In this document: positions 1-9,650 of the stretch, in pieces
Numbering within the stretch: position 1 is the stretch's first letter
Layout of the letters: each line of letters opens with the position of its first letter
NCBI RefSeq assembly: GCF_030316855.1
Contig: NZ_JASZYR010000001.1
Location: 248,001-312,000 of the forward strand
From: Variovorax sp. J22P240
GTDB lineage: Bacteria; Pseudomonadota; Gammaproteobacteria; Burkholderiales; Burkholderiaceae_C
Direction of reading: 5' to 3'
Length of the DNA stretch: 64,000 nt
Notes under the pieces: generated by a model
Databases searched by the model: none
What the model was told of the DNA's origin: nothing
The model's input: only the letters and a program-made list of their open reading frames with translations
Translations under genes and position numbers: made by a program

Positions 1-948
1 GTCGCCCGGTTCGGCGTGGTGCTGGCCAGCGGTGCGTACCAGCAGCGCCTGCGATCCGATCCCGCAGCGCAGCACCAGGTCTGCGCCGAGGTATTCCACG
101 CTCTGCACGATGGCAGGGATGCCTTGCGGATCGAGCGCGATGGCCTCGGGCCGCACGCCGAGCATGGCGGCTCGCAGGCCCGTGGCGGCGTCGCTGCCGG
201 CGATGCGACCGTCTTCCAGTGCCACGAGGTTCATCGGCGGCGTGCCGATGAAGCGTCCCGCGAAAGTGGTGGCGGGCCGCGCATAGAGATCGCGCGGCAT
301 GCCGGCCTGTTCGACTCGGCCCTGGTTCAGCAGCACGACCTGGTCGGCCATGCTCATCGCCTCGGTCTGGTCGTGCGTGACGTAGACCACGGTGAGCCCG
401 AGTTGGCGCTGGAGATCGCGCAGTTCGCGGCGCATGTCCTGCCGCAATTGCGCGTCCAGGTTGGACAGCGGTTCATCCATGAGACAAACCTTGGCCTGCG
501 CGACCAGGGCGCGGCCGAGCGCGACCCTTTGCTGCTGGCCTCCTGAGAGTTGCGAGGGCTTGCGGTCCAGCAGCGCACCGAGGCCCAGCAGGGCCGCGGC
601 ATCGCCCAGCCGCTTTGCAATTTCGGCTGCCGGCGTCTTGCGCACGGACAGCCCGAAGCTGATGTTGTCGGCCACGCTCAGGTGCGGAAAGAGTGCGTAG
701 TTCTGGAACACCATGGCGATGCCGCGCTGGGCCGGCGGCAGCCGCGTCACATCGCGGCCGTCGATCAGCACCTGCCCACCGCTGGCGGTCTCCAGACCTG
801 CAACGATGCGCAACGTCGTCGACTTCCCGCAACCGGAAGGCCCGAGCAAAACGCAAAAGGATCCGGGCTCGATATGGAGGTTGACCGCGTGCAAGGCAGT
901 ACTTTCGCCCCAGGATTTGGCGATATCGATCAACACAATGGAGGACAT
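1..948 (-). CDS. ABC transporter ATP-binding protein, MalK/UgpC/PotA type (3' end outside window)
   Basis: The frame is open from the ATG at 946-948 down to base 1 (316 codons) with no stop, so the C-terminus lies outside the window. Walker A GPSGCGKST is at about residues 36-44, then the Q-loop, the signature LSGGQQQR, and Walker B VCLMDEP. After residue 230 comes a regulatory OB/TOBE-like region of the MalK/UgpC kind (FIGTPPMNLV). It energises import through a permease pair. The binding protein and permeases would lie beyond the left edge, so the substrate cannot be told. It is divergent from phbB, with about 130 bp between them. Confidence 0.9.
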   Translation of the reverse strand, partial: MSSIVLIDIAKSWGESTALHAVNLHIEPGSFCVLLGPSGCGKSTTLRIVAGLETASGGQVLIDGRDVTRLPPAQRGIAMVFQNYALFPHLSVADNISFGLSVRKTPAAEIAKRLGDAAALLGLGALLDRKPSQLSGGQQQRVALGRALVAQAKVCLMDEPLSNLDAQLRQDMRRELRDLQRQLGLTVVYVTHDQTEAMSMADQVVLLNQGRVEQAGMPRDLYARPATTFAGRFIGTPPMNLVALEDGRIAGSDAATGLRAAMLGVRPEAIALDPQGIPAIVQSVEYLGADLVLRCGIGSQALLVRTAGQHHAEPGD

Positions 949-1080
949 CAAACCAGTATATGGACGGCTTGTGACACCCGGTTGCAAAGAAGGGTCAGTG
1001 TTTTCCTGATCGGGCGTTGGTGAGAAACTTCGCTACAGTGACCAACGCCTGTTAGGGCTTGCACACACCAAGGAACACAT

Positions 1081-1818
1081 ATGAGCAAGAAAGTCGCATA
1101 CGTCACCGGGGGTATGGGGGGCATCGGAACAGCCATTTGCCAACGCCTCCACAAGGATGGGTTCACCGTCATCGCAGGTTGCGGCCCTACGCGGGACCAC
1201 GCCAAATGGCTGGCGGAACAGAAGGCGGAAGGCTTCGAGTTCCAGGCCTCGGTCGGCAATGTGGGCGACTGGCAGTCCACCGTCGAGGCCTTCACCAAGG
1301 CCAAGGCGGAGCACGGCAGCATCGACGTGCTGGTCAATAACGCGGGCATTACCCGGGACCGCATGTTCCTCAAGATGACGCCGGAGGACTGGAGCTCTGT
1401 GATCGAGACCAACCTCAACAGCATGTTCAACGTCACCAAGCAGGTGGTCGGCGACATGGTGGAAAAGGGTTGGGGCCGCATCATCAACATCAGCTCGGTC
1501 AACGGCGCCAAGGGCCAGGCCGGGCAGACCAACTACTCGGCGGCCAAGGCCGGCATGCACGGCTTCACGATGGCGTTGGCGCAGGAACTGGCCGCCAAGG
1601 GCGTGACGGTGAATACCGTGAGCCCGGGCTACATCGGCACCGACATGGTCAAGGCGATCCGCCAGGAAGTGCTCGACAAGATCGTCGGCACGATTCCCGT
1701 CAAGCGCCTGGGCGAACCGAGCGAGATCGCATCGATCATCGCGTGGCTCGCGACCGACGAAGGCGGCTATTCCACCGGGGCCGACTTCTCGGTCAACGGC
1801 GGGCTGCACATGCACTGA
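1081..1818 (+). CDS. phbB: Acetoacetyl-CoA reductase (NADPH) PhbB
   Basis: This 245-residue short-chain dehydrogenase reduces acetoacetyl-CoA to (R)-3-hydroxybutyryl-CoA for polyhydroxybutyrate synthesis in the cytosol. The N-terminal cofactor motif TGGMGGIG (about residues 9-16), the NNAG motif, a catalytic Ser in NISSVNG and the YSAAK Tyr/Lys pair are all present. The PhbB-typical stretches [11 protein letters not shown] and [10 protein letters not shown] make the assignment more specific than a generic SDR. It stands alone, without phaA or phaC beside it, and is closed by a strong terminator. A PHB depolymerase gene occurs at 48.5 kb. Confidence 0.93.
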   Translation: MSKKVAYVTGGMGGIGTAICQRLHKDGFTVIAGCGPTRDHAKWLAEQKAEGFEFQASVGNVGDWQSTVEAFTKAKAEHGSIDVLVNNAGITRDRMFLKMTPEDWSSVIETNLNSMFNVTKQVVGDMVEKGWGRIINISSVNGAKGQAGQTNYSAAKAGMHGFTMALAQELAAKGVTVNTVSPGYIGTDMVKAIRQEVLDKIVGTIPVKRLGEPSEIASIIAWLATDEGGYSTGADFSVNGGLHMH

Positions 1819-1839
1819 GGCGCCTTCGCCGCACACTCC

Positions 1840-1872
1840 AAAAAAAGACCCGCCCTCGCGGGTCTTTTTTTG
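1840..1872 (+). terminator. Rho-independent terminator after phbB
   Basis: A stem with AAGACCCGC paired to GCGGGTCTT around a CCTC loop is flanked by a run of seven A on one side and seven T on the other. It lies 22 bp after the phbB stop and ends 20 bp before the dctA start. It separates the two genes and could work in both directions. Confidence 0.93.
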
Positions 1873-1891
1873 TTTTCAAGGAGAGGTCGAC

Positions 1892-3229
1892 ATGACACCA
1901 ACAACACCGGCGCAAAAGCCACCGATCTACAAGTCCCTCTACGTCCAGGTGATCGCCGCGGTGATCATCGGCGTGCTGCTGGGCCACTTCTACCCCTCGC
2001 TCGGCGAGTCGATGAAGCCGCTGGGAGACGCCTTCATCAAGCTGATCAAGATGATGATCGCGCCGATCATCTTCTGCACGGTGGTCGTCGGCATCGCCGG
2101 CATGGAGGACATGAAGAAAGTCGGCAAGACCGGCGGCCTGGCGCTGCTGTATTTCGAAGTCGTGAGCAGCATCGCGCTCGTGGTCGGGTTGGTGCTCGTC
2201 AACCTGTTCCAACCGGGCGCGGGCATGAACGTCGATCCGGCGTCGCTCGACACCCGGGCGCTGGCGGCCTATACCGGCCCGGGCAAGATGGAAGGCACGG
2301 TCGACTTCCTGCTGCACGTCATTCCCAACACCGTGGTCGATGCCTTCGCCAAGGGCGAGATCCTGCAGGTGCTGCTGATCGCCGTGCTATTCGGCTTTGC
2401 GCTGCATCGCTTCGGCGGTCGCGGCACGCTGGTGTTCGACATGATCGAAAAGGGTTCGCACGTGCTCTTCGTGATCATCGGCTACATCATGAAGCTCGCG
2501 CCCATCGGTGCCTTCGGCGCGATGGCCTTCACGATCGGCAAGTACGGCGTCGGCTCGCTGTTCCAACTCGGCAAGCTGATGGCCACCTTCTACCTGACCT
2601 GCCTGCTGTTCATCTTCGTGGTGCTGGGGCTGATCGCGCGTTTCCATGGCTTCAGCATCTGGAAGTTCATCAAGTACATCAAGGAAGAGCTGCTGATCGT
2701 GCTGGGCACATCTTCTTCGGAGTCGGTCCTGCCGCGCATGATGGAGAAGATGGAAAACCTCGGCGCCCGCAAGACGGTCGTCGGCCTGGTGATCCCGACC
2801 GGCTACTCCTTCAATCTCGACGGCACGTCGATCTACCTGACGATGGCTGCGGTCTTCATCGCGCAGGCGACGAACACTCCGATGACGCTCATGCAGGAGA
2901 TCACGCTGCTCGGGGTGTTACTTCTGACCTCGAAGGGCGCGGCCGGCGTCACGGGCAGCGGGTTCATCGTGTTGGCGGCGACGCTGTCGGCTGTCGGTCA
3001 CGTGCCGGTGGCCGGGCTGGCGCTGATCCTCGGCATCGACCGCTTCATGTCGGAGGCGAGGGCACTCACCAATCTGATCGGCAACGGCGTCGCCACCATC
3101 GTAGTCGCCAAGTGGACGGATGAGCTCGATATGGAAAGACTGCAGGCGGGCCTGAACAACGAGACCTGGATCGAGGCGCAGGAGCCCGAGGAACTGATCA
3201 ACGCCCGTACGGAAAAGATGGCTTCCTGA
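1892..3229 (+). CDS. dctA: C4-dicarboxylate:cation symporter DctA
   Basis: This 445-residue inner-membrane transporter of the DAACS (glutamate/aspartate symporter) family takes up succinate, fumarate and malate. The family's signatures are visible: the early [29 protein letters not shown] region, a serine-rich re-entrant loop ([12 protein letters not shown]), and the TM7 motif GYSFNLDGT. The second re-entrant loop region is [13 protein letters not shown]. The length matches E. coli DctA. An AAGGAG site lies 10 bp before the ATG. Confidence 0.95.
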   Translation: MTPTTPAQKPPIYKSLYVQVIAAVIIGVLLGHFYPSLGESMKPLGDAFIKLIKMMIAPIIFCTVVVGIAGMEDMKKVGKTGGLALLYFEVVSSIALVVGLVLVNLFQPGAGMNVDPASLDTRALAAYTGPGKMEGTVDFLLHVIPNTVVDAFAKGEILQVLLIAVLFGFALHRFGGRGTLVFDMIEKGSHVLFVIIGYIMKLAPIGAFGAMAFTIGKYGVGSLFQLGKLMATFYLTCLLFIFVVLGLIARFHGFSIWKFIKYIKEELLIVLGTSSSESVLPRMMEKMENLGARKTVVGLVIPTGYSFNLDGTSIYLTMAAVFIAQATNTPMTLMQEITLLGVLLLTSKGAAGVTGSGFIVLAATLSAVGHVPVAGLALILGIDRFMSEARALTNLIGNGVATIVVAKWTDELDMERLQAGLNNETWIEAQEPEELINARTEKMAS

Positions 3230-3264
3230 ATCCGCTTCTGGCTCGTCTTGCAGAATGCAAGCCG

Positions 3265-4956
3265 ATGCCACATAGCGTTTCACTGATCAACACCGTTGCG
3301 GCCGGCCTCGGGCTCGCGCTCGTCCTCGGCTTCCTGGCGGCGCGGCTGCGCTTGCCGGCGCTCGTGGGTTATCTGCTGGCGGGTGTGATCATCGGGCCCT
3401 TCACGCCCGGCTTCGTCGCGGATGCGAGCATTGCCGCGCAGCTTGCCGAGATCGGCGTGATGCTGCTCATGTTCGGCGTCGGGCTGCACTTCTCGCTCGA
3501 CGATCTGCTCGCGGTGCGAAAGATCGCGCTGCCCGGGGCGCTGGTGCAGATCGCGGTCGCCACGCTGCTCGGCGGGGCGCTGGCCACGTGGTGGGGCTGG
3601 AGTCCGGGCGGGGCCCTGGTGTTCGGGCTAGCGCTGTCGGTGGCGAGCACGGTCGTGTTGCTGCGCGCGCTCGAGAGCCTGGGCATCCTCGAAACGTTCA
3701 CCGGCCGCATCGCGGTCGGCTGGCTGGTGGTGGAAGACCTCGCGATGGTGCTCGTGCTGGTGCTGCTGCCGCCATTGGCCGGCGCGCTGGGCGGCACCGG
3801 GGGCGCCGGTGACGGCACTCCCCTGTGGCAAACGCTGGGGCTCACGCTGCTGCAGGTCGGCGGCTTCGTCGCGTTGATGCTGGTGGTCGGGCGGCGCGTG
3901 TTCCCGTGGGTGCTTTGGCAAGTCACTCGCACGGGATCGCGCGAGTTGTTCACGCTGTGCGTGGTGGCGGCCGCGGTGAGCATCGCGTTCGCATCGGCGG
4001 CGCTGTTCGGCGTGTCGTTTGCGCTGGGGGCCTTCTTTGCCGGGATGGTGATGCGCGAGTCCGAGTTCAGTCACCGTGCCGCACAGGAATCGCTGCCGCT
4101 TCGCGACGCTTTCGCGGTGCTGTTCTTCGTCTCGGTCGGCATGCTGTTCGATCCTTCGGTGCTGATCGAGCGTCCGCTGCAGGTGCTGGCCGTGGTGCTG
4201 GTGATCGTCGTCGGCAAGTCCGTGGCGGCCTGCGCGCTGGTGCTGCTGTTTCGCTACCCCCTCGGCACCGCGCTGACGGTGAGCGCGAGCCTGGCGCAGA
4301 TCGGCGAGTTTTCCTTCATCCTGGCTGCGCTGGGCGCGGGGCTGGGCTTGCTGCCGCCCGAGGGCCAGAGCCTGTTGCTGGCCGGCGCGCTCATTTCCAT
4401 CTCCACCAATCCGTTGTGGTTCAGCCTGATCGAGCCGCTGCAGAAATGGCTGCACGCGCATTCGTCCTTTGCGCGCGGGCTGGAGGCCCGGGACGATCCG
4501 CTGGCCGAGCTGCCGATGAGCACGGAGGCCAAGTACCTGTCACGTCAGGTGGTGCTGGTCGGCTACGGTCGCGTCGGGCGACGAATCGCCGCGGCGCTCA
4601 AGGCGCACGACATCCCTTTCGTGGTGGCGGAGCAGAACCGCGAACTCGTGGAGAAGCTGCGCAGTGAAGGCATGGCAGCGGTCTGGGGCGATGCGGCGGA
4701 CCCGGCCGTCCTCATCCAGGCCCACGTCGCCCGCGCGCGCGTTCTCGTGGTGGCCACGGCCGACGCCATGAACGTGCGGCAGATGATCGAGACGGCGCGC
4801 ACGCTCAACCCGTCGATCGAAACAGTCATCCGCAGCCACAACGAGGACGAGGCCCGTCTGCTGACGCAGGAAGCGGCAGCGACGGTGTTTCTCGGCGAGC
4901 ACGAACTGGCCCAGGCCATGGCCCGTGCGGTCTTGCTGCGCGCAGCCAGCGTCTGA
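3265..4956 (+). CDS. Monovalent cation:proton antiporter, CPA2 (YbaL/KefB-like) with TrkA-N domain
   Basis: A protein of 563 residues. The first ~390 form the sodium/hydrogen exchanger domain with about 12-13 membrane segments, including LLMFGVGLHFSL and the VVEDLAMVLVLVLLPP helix. The C-terminal ~130 residues form a cytoplasmic Rossmann RCK/TrkA-N domain starting VVLVGYGRVGRRIA. This architecture matches YbaL and the Kef potassium efflux systems; a YbaL/RosB-like assignment fits the length better than KefB/C. It probably works in pH or potassium homeostasis. It begins 35 bp after dctA, possibly co-transcribed. Confidence 0.88.
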   Translation: MPHSVSLINTVAAGLGLALVLGFLAARLRLPALVGYLLAGVIIGPFTPGFVADASIAAQLAEIGVMLLMFGVGLHFSLDDLLAVRKIALPGALVQIAVATLLGGALATWWGWSPGGALVFGLALSVASTVVLLRALESLGILETFTGRIAVGWLVVEDLAMVLVLVLLPPLAGALGGTGGAGDGTPLWQTLGLTLLQVGGFVALMLVVGRRVFPWVLWQVTRTGSRELFTLCVVAAAVSIAFASAALFGVSFALGAFFAGMVMRESEFSHRAAQESLPLRDAFAVLFFVSVGMLFDPSVLIERPLQVLAVVLVIVVGKSVAACALVLLFRYPLGTALTVSASLAQIGEFSFILAALGAGLGLLPPEGQSLLLAGALISISTNPLWFSLIEPLQKWLHAHSSFARGLEARDDPLAELPMSTEAKYLSRQVVLVGYGRVGRRIAAALKAHDIPFVVAEQNRELVEKLRSEGMAAVWGDAADPAVLIQAHVARARVLVVATADAMNVRQMIETARTLNPSIETVIRSHNEDEARLLTQEAAATVFLGEHELAQAMARAVLLRAASV

Positions 4957-4961
4957 GCGGA

Positions 4962-5366
4962 TCAGAGGTCTTCGATCACCAGCGTCCGGTATCGCTGCGC
5001 GATCGAATAGGGCACCTGGCGGACGTGGACCATCAGGCGTTCGGCCGTGGCCTCGTTCTTCGTCCTGACCATCAGTGCCGTATGGCCCTCCCGGGCGAGT
5101 TGGGTATAGGCGCGGACCGTGGCAGCGTCGGTGCCGGCCGAAGGCAGGGGGCTGTCGGAATCGTGGATGGTGGGCGTGATCTGCTCGAGGACGATGTGCG
5201 GCGGGATCAGGTAGACCTCGTCACCGCTGAAGCCGTCCTCGATCAGTTGGTGCCCGACACGGCTGGCATCCTGCGCGTCCGGAAACATCACCACGGAATG
5301 GCCCGTAGGGTAGAACGCGCCGCCGAGGGTCGCGGTCATGTGCTTGTCTAGCGTGAAATGCTTCAT
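4962..5366 (-). CDS. Conserved hypothetical protein, stress-protein-like fold
   Basis: A 134-residue soluble protein with no signal peptide. The N-terminal half has a pattern like general-stress 17M/YflT domains: a beta strand (SVVMFPDAQDA), a helix with paired acidic residues, then DGFSGDEVYLIPP. A second alpha/beta half follows (GHTALMVRTKNEATAERL). The resemblance is by eye only. It is convergent with the antiporter gene, only 5 bp apart. The function is unknown; the family guess is weak. Confidence 0.6.
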   Translation of the reverse strand: MKHFTLDKHMTATLGGAFYPTGHSVVMFPDAQDASRVGHQLIEDGFSGDEVYLIPPHIVLEQITPTIHDSDSPLPSAGTDAATVRAYTQLAREGHTALMVRTKNEATAERLMVHVRQVPYSIAQRYRTLVIEDL

Positions 5367-5505
5367 GTCTCCTCCTCATGATGGATTGGACGATACATCT
5401 AGCTTAGGCCTGGCTCCAGCCGAGCGCTGTAGGGAAAGCTTGGTGGCGAAACGGAAATTGCCCCAAAGTGCCTCTTGCGGATTTTCAGGATTTGCGTATT
5501 TAATT

Positions 5506-5533
5506 ACGACTGGTCACATTTGTGACGATTCGT
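5506..5533. promoter_or_regulatory. Palindrome in a divergent intergenic region
   Basis: GTCACA-TT-TGTGAC (5513-5526) is a perfect inverted repeat with a 2-bp centre, and outer bases ACGA/TCGT extend the symmetry imperfectly. It lies in the AT-richer 250-bp gap between the 4962-5366 gene (minus) and the 5618 gene (plus). It reads TCACA...TGTGA, the reverse order of a CRP site. The likely role is a regulator operator; the regulator is unknown. Confidence 0.4.
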
Positions 5534-5617
5534 GAAAATTGTCGCTAGGCATTATCCGGAGGGGTGAATAGGATCGTTTTGTCTTATCGCTGTCCATTCC
5601 TTTCCCCCGCTAATTCC

Positions 5618-5854
5618 ATGTCGCAATTGCGAAATATCGCGCTCACCGTCCAGGAACTCGAAGAAGGCGAGTTCTATTGGGTATTGATGGAAGCCGCCGA
5701 CTACGGCGTGGAGGATGCGCTTTCCTACCTGCCGATCGAAGCGGCGGGCGATCCCCACCTCACCTACGCCAATGCCTTGGTCGCAGGTGTCGCAGCGATC
5801 CGGAAGATGTTTGGCAAGGACGGTCCCCGCACGACGGATGTGCGCGGACCTTGA
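5618..5854 (+). CDS. Small hypothetical protein
   Basis: A 78-residue acidic protein starting MSQLRNIALTVQELEEGEFYW. No family is recognised. The ATG at 5618 has no clear ribosome-binding site, whereas a GGAGG sits at 5557-5561 next to an upstream in-frame GTG (5564). The true start is therefore uncertain. Translation ends 13 bp before the next gene, so the two are probably one transcript. Confidence 0.5.
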   Translation: MSQLRNIALTVQELEEGEFYWVLMEAADYGVEDALSYLPIEAAGDPHLTYANALVAGVAAIRKMFGKDGPRTTDVRGP

Positions 5855-5867
5855 TTCTGGGGACACC

Positions 5868-6425
5868 ATGCGAAAACTAGGAGCGGCCATCGCCGCAGGC
5901 ACCGCGGCGTTGATCGTCGCAGGCTGGTTCTATCGGCCTTCCACATCGGCCGAGTGGGCCGCGTGGGTCCAGACGCTGGGCGTGCTGGTGGCCATCCTGT
6001 GGGCGGTCCGGCTGCAGATCGCGGCCTCGAAGCAAGGCGAGCGACAGGCCGCGCAGGTTGCCGCCATGTTCGCGAACAACATGCACTGGGTCTTCCGCGA
6101 ACTGAACGACGCCTGCGGCAAGTGCAGCTGGGACGACTACACGGTGCACCGGCGCATCCTCCACGAGGTTCTTGCGCAAGGTCGCGAGGTGACGTTGCAA
6201 CTGCTTGATGGGCGCTCGCTGGCCATGGTGAGCAGCCTTCGCACCATTGCCGTCGAAGCGCTCGAAATGACCGAAGGCCATGGCCAGGACGGCAACTGGG
6301 CTCGCCTGCACAACTACTTCGATCGCCGGCTGCCGAGCATTTCCGCCTGGATGTCGGCGACGGGCAATCCGCCGGAGAGCAGCGGACCGACGGACTACGC
6401 AGGGTTGAGAACGTCCTTCGGCTAG
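5868..6425 (+). CDS. Hypothetical membrane-anchored protein
   Basis: 185 residues. Two hydrophobic helices occur at about residues 4-21 (LGAAIAAGTAALIVAGWFY) and 32-50 (WVQTLGVLVAILWAV), followed by a ~130-residue soluble domain that begins with a charged helix (RLQIAASKQGERQAAQVAAMF). The TM-then-coiled layout is common in small inner-membrane proteins of unknown role. GGGGA lies 3-7 bp before the ATG. It is convergent with the xylulokinase gene, 4 bp apart. No function is assigned. Confidence 0.6.
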   Translation: MRKLGAAIAAGTAALIVAGWFYRPSTSAEWAAWVQTLGVLVAILWAVRLQIAASKQGERQAAQVAAMFANNMHWVFRELNDACGKCSWDDYTVHRRILHEVLAQGREVTLQLLDGRSLAMVSSLRTIAVEALEMTEGHGQDGNWARLHNYFDRRLPSISAWMSATGNPPESSGPTDYAGLRTSFG

Positions 6426-6429
6426 AGGC

Positions 6430-7890
6430 TCATCCCCAGGTGTCGGTCTGGCGCAAGGCCGCATACAGCGTCTTGAAACGCGCGTGGCGCGCAGCGTACG
6501 TGGCTGCGGGCGCCGAGTTCGGTTCGAAGCGCTGTCGCACTTCCGGCCGGCGGCAGACTTCCGCCTCCGCTCCTCCATCCGCCAGCCACGCGAGTCGTGC
6601 CGCGCCCATCGCCCCGCCAGCCTCGCCGCCTTCGCATGCGGCGAGCGGCGTTTCGAGAATGTCCGCCAGCAACTGCGCCCACCATGAACTGCGCGCGCCG
6701 CCGCCGACGAGAACTAGATCGCCGCTCGGCCTGGCGAGCGTGTCCAACCCGTCGCGCAGGCCGAAGCTCACGCCTTCAACCACGGCATACGCGACCTCGG
6801 CCGGTCCGTGAGCGTGCGTCAGTCCGAAGAGCACGCCTTGTGCATTCGCATCGTTGTGCGGCGAGCGCTCGCCTGAAAGATAGGGAAGAAACAGCGGGGC
6901 GTGGCGGCGCGCTTCGGCGTTCAAGGTCGCCGCGGCCGCCAACAAGGAGGCTTCATTGCCGAGGCCGAAGCTGCGCGCGGCCCAACTCACCGCACTCGAA
7001 GCCGACAGCATCACCGACATCTGGTGCCAACGTCCCGGCAGCGCATGGCAGAAGGCGTGCACCGCGCGGTCGGGATCTGGCGCGAAACGATCGCCGCAGA
7101 CAAAGATGACCCCTGAGGTGCCGAGCGAGACGAAGCCTTGGCCGGCCGTGACCAAGCCCATCCCGACGGCGCTCGCCGCGTTGTCGCCGCCACCGCCCGC
7201 GATCGGTATGTTGGCTGTCAGGCCCCAGCGCGCCGCCAGTTCCGGCTTCAGTCTGCCTGCCACGGCGTTGCCTTCGACGAGGCCGGGCATCTGCTGGCGA
7301 CTGAGCCCGCAGGCCGCGAGCAGTTCGTCCGACCAGTCGCGCGCGCCCACGTCGAGCCACAAGGTGCCCGAGGCGTCCGACATGTCGCTCGCGAGCGTGC
7401 CGCTCAGCCTGTGGCGCAGCCAATCCTTCGGGAGCAGAACGCAGGCCGTCCGCGCGAACAAATCCGGCTCGTTTTCCTGCATCCACAGCAGCTTGGGGGC
7501 CGTAAAGCCCGGCATGGCGAGGTTGCCGGCCATCGCGGTCAGGCGCGGCACGCGCGCCATGAGCTCTTCGCATTGCGCGGCGCTGCGGCCGTCGTTCCAG
7601 AGGATGGCGGGGCGCAGCACCTCGCCAGCCGCGTCGATGGCCACGGCCCCATGCATCTGCCCCGAGAGCCCGATGGCACGCACGGCCGACAACGCGTGCG
7701 CACAGCTTCGATGGAGCGCGGCCATGACGGACTCGAGCGCTTCCCACCATTGCGCGGGCGCCTGCTCCGACCACAGCGGCGCGGGCCGGCTCACGGAAAG
7801 CGCCGCGCGGGCCAACGCGACGATGCGATGGTCCTTGTCCAGCAGCAGCGCCTTCAACTCTGAAGTGCCGAGATCGAGGCCGAGGTACAC
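6430..7890 (-). CDS. xylB: Xylulokinase
   Basis: This FGGY-family kinase of 486 residues phosphorylates D-xylulose to D-xylulose 5-phosphate for the pentose-phosphate pathway. The N-terminal phosphate-binding motif LDLGTSELKALLL is at residues 4-16. SGQMHGAV and a WNDGR motif contribute the sugar pocket. The C-terminal FGGY domain contains LPYLSGERSPHND and GGGARSSWW. It is the last gene of the polyol operon; an AraC regulator gene lies 9 bp upstream. Its position implies that the imported polyol is oxidised to D-xylulose or a related ketose. Confidence 0.93.
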   Translation of the reverse strand: MYLGLDLGTSELKALLLDKDHRIVALARAALSVSRPAPLWSEQAPAQWWEALESVMAALHRSCAHALSAVRAIGLSGQMHGAVAIDAAGEVLRPAILWNDGRSAAQCEELMARVPRLTAMAGNLAMPGFTAPKLLWMQENEPDLFARTACVLLPKDWLRHRLSGTLASDMSDASGTLWLDVGARDWSDELLAACGLSRQQMPGLVEGNAVAGRLKPELAARWGLTANIPIAGGGGDNAASAVGMGLVTAGQGFVSLGTSGVIFVCGDRFAPDPDRAVHAFCHALPGRWHQMSVMLSASSAVSWAARSFGLGNEASLLAAAATLNAEARRHAPLFLPYLSGERSPHNDANAQGVLFGLTHAHGPAEVAYAVVEGVSFGLRDGLDTLARPSGDLVLVGGGARSSWWAQLLADILETPLAACEGGEAGGAMGAARLAWLADGGAEAEVCRRPEVRQRFEPNSAPAATYAARHARFKTLYAALRQTDTWG

Positions 7891-7899
7891 GGCGGACCT

Positions 7900-8838
7900 T
7901 CAGGCGAGGCTGCCGAAGCGGCTGTCGCTCTGGCGCCGGAACTCGGTCGGCGTCATGCCCTTGATCTCGAGAAAGCGCCGGTTGAAATTCGCGACGTTGT
8001 TGAAGCCGACCTGGTAGCAGATGTCGGTCACGTAGTGGTCGGTCTGCATCAGCAGATGGCAGGCGCTGTTGATCCGCACGCGGTTCACGAAGTCGGTGAA
8101 GCTGTTGCCCGTCGAGCGCTTGAAGAAGCGGCTGAAGCGGCTCTCGCTCATGCCCAGTTCGGTGGCGATGTCCGCCATCACGATCGGCTCGGCGAGGTTG
8201 GCGGTGATGCGGTTGACGATGACGTTGATCTGGTCGACCTCGGCGTCGCCTTCCACGCCCTGCATCTGCACGTTGGAGAGCAGGCGGTAGTCGGTGCATT
8301 GGGCCAGGTCGGCGAGGTATTCGAGGAAGCGCGCAAGGCGCTGCAAACCGTGCGCTGCCTTCACGGCATTCCAGTGCGCCATGGCGCGATCCGCCAGCCC
8401 GAAGAACTCGATGCCGTGGCGCGAGCGTTCGAGCAGTTGGAGCGCTTCGCGCAGTTCGGAAATCTCGGCCGCGGCGCGCTCGATGGGTTCGTGTCGGAAC
8501 TGGATCACACGGTCGCGGCCGGCAGCGCCGCCCTCGGGCGCGTCGAGCGAGATCCAGTTGTGCGGCAGGCGCGGTCCGCACAGCACGAGATGGCCAGGCT
8601 GGAAGGGACCGATCCAGTCGCCCACGAAAGCCTTGCCGGAGGTCTCGGTGATGAGGTGCAGCTCGTACTCCTCGTGGAAGTGCCAGCGCACGAGCGGGCT
8701 CGGAAAGCCATGGGCCAGGCAGCGCACGAGGCCTGTTTCTTCAGGCGCCTCGTAGCCAAGGGAAGGTGAGCGCGCGATGTCGCGTTCGAGTTCGGGCTCG
8801 CGATGCCGGGGCAGGTGTCGTTGGCGTTGCGATGTCAT
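7900..8838 (-). CDS. AraC-family transcriptional regulator of the polyol operon
   Basis: 312 residues from the ATG at 8838, chosen because AAGGA lies about 8 bp upstream; a TTG at 8865 is possible. An N-terminal cupin-like sensor (WHFHEEYELHLI) is followed by a linker. The C-terminal ~100 residues contain two helix-turn-helix motifs: IVMADIATELGMSESRFSRF and DICYQVGFNNVANFNRRF. The second is the AraC signature. The gene is embedded in the polyol operon between xylB and the SDR gene, so it most likely activates that operon in response to a polyol. Confidence 0.88.
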   Translation of the reverse strand: MTSQRQRHLPRHREPELERDIARSPSLGYEAPEETGLVRCLAHGFPSPLVRWHFHEEYELHLITETSGKAFVGDWIGPFQPGHLVLCGPRLPHNWISLDAPEGGAAGRDRVIQFRHEPIERAAAEISELREALQLLERSRHGIEFFGLADRAMAHWNAVKAAHGLQRLARFLEYLADLAQCTDYRLLSNVQMQGVEGDAEVDQINVIVNRITANLAEPIVMADIATELGMSESRFSRFFKRSTGNSFTDFVNRVRINSACHLLMQTDHYVTDICYQVGFNNVANFNRRFLEIKGMTPTEFRRQSDSRFGSLA

Positions 8839-8861
8839 GAAAGGGTCCTTCTCATGCACCT

Positions 8862-9650
8862 TCAACTCATGACGTTACCACCGTCGACATTGAGCGTTTG
8901 CGCCGTGATGTATCGCGCTTCATCGCTGGCCAGGAACACGACGGCGCCGGTGATGTCGTCGGGCTTGCCCATGCGGCCGAGGGGGACTTCGAGGCCGACC
9001 CGGCGCTTCTTCTCGCCGGGGGCGAGATTTTCGTACCTGGCAAAAAGAGAGTCGACCTGATCCCACATCGGCGTGTCGACCACGCCCGGCGAGATGGCGT
9101 TCACGCGGATGCCGCGCGGCGCCATGGCGAGCGCGGCGCTCTGGGTGTAGCTGATGACCGCCGCCTTGGTCGCGCAATAGTGCGACACCAGCGCTTCGCC
9201 GCGCCGCCCGGCCTGCGAGGCCATGTTGATGACCGAGCCGCCCTGAACGCCGGCATCGACCATGTGCTGCAGCACGCGCTGCATCACGAAGAACATGCCC
9301 TTCACGTTGACGGCGAAGAGGCGGTCGTACGCGGCCTCGCTGCTTTCTAGCAGCGGCGCCATCTCGAAGAGGGCGGCGTTGTTGACCAGCGTGTGGATGG
9401 CACCGTGCGACGCCTGCGCCGCGAACAGCATGCCGCCGATCGAGGGTAAGTCGGTGACGTCCGTTGCGACATAGGCCAATGCGTTCGGGTGCTTGCGCCG
9501 CAGGGCCTGCACGCCATCGGATGGGTCTTCCGCCAGATCGGCCAGCGTGCAGCGAGCGCCCTCGGCCAAACAGGCTTCGGCGATCGCGAGCCCGATGCCG
9601 CCACCTGCGCCGGTGATCAGGACGTGGCGCTCCGCAAGACGACCGGTCAT
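8862..9650 (-). CDS. SDR polyol (sorbitol/L-iditol-type) dehydrogenase, SmoS-like
   Basis: A 262-residue short-chain dehydrogenase. TGAGGGIG (cofactor), NNAA, a catalytic Ser in NMASQAG and a YCATK Tyr/Lys pair are present. The C-terminus LNVDGGNVMS matches Rhodobacter-type sorbitol dehydrogenase SmoS, which oxidises D-glucitol to D-fructose and galactitol to tagatose. Its stop region is 23 bp from the AraC ATG, and its start overlaps the polyol dehydrogenase stop by 4 bp, so translation is coupled. The exact substrate is inferred from the operon. Confidence 0.8.
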   Translation of the reverse strand: MTGRLAERHVLITGAGGGIGLAIAEACLAEGARCTLADLAEDPSDGVQALRRKHPNALAYVATDVTDLPSIGGMLFAAQASHGAIHTLVNNAALFEMAPLLESSEAAYDRLFAVNVKGMFFVMQRVLQHMVDAGVQGGSVINMASQAGRRGEALVSHYCATKAAVISYTQSAALAMAPRGIRVNAISPGVVDTPMWDQVDSLFARYENLAPGEKKRRVGLEVPLGRMGKPDDITGAVVFLASDEARYITAQTLNVDGGNVMS

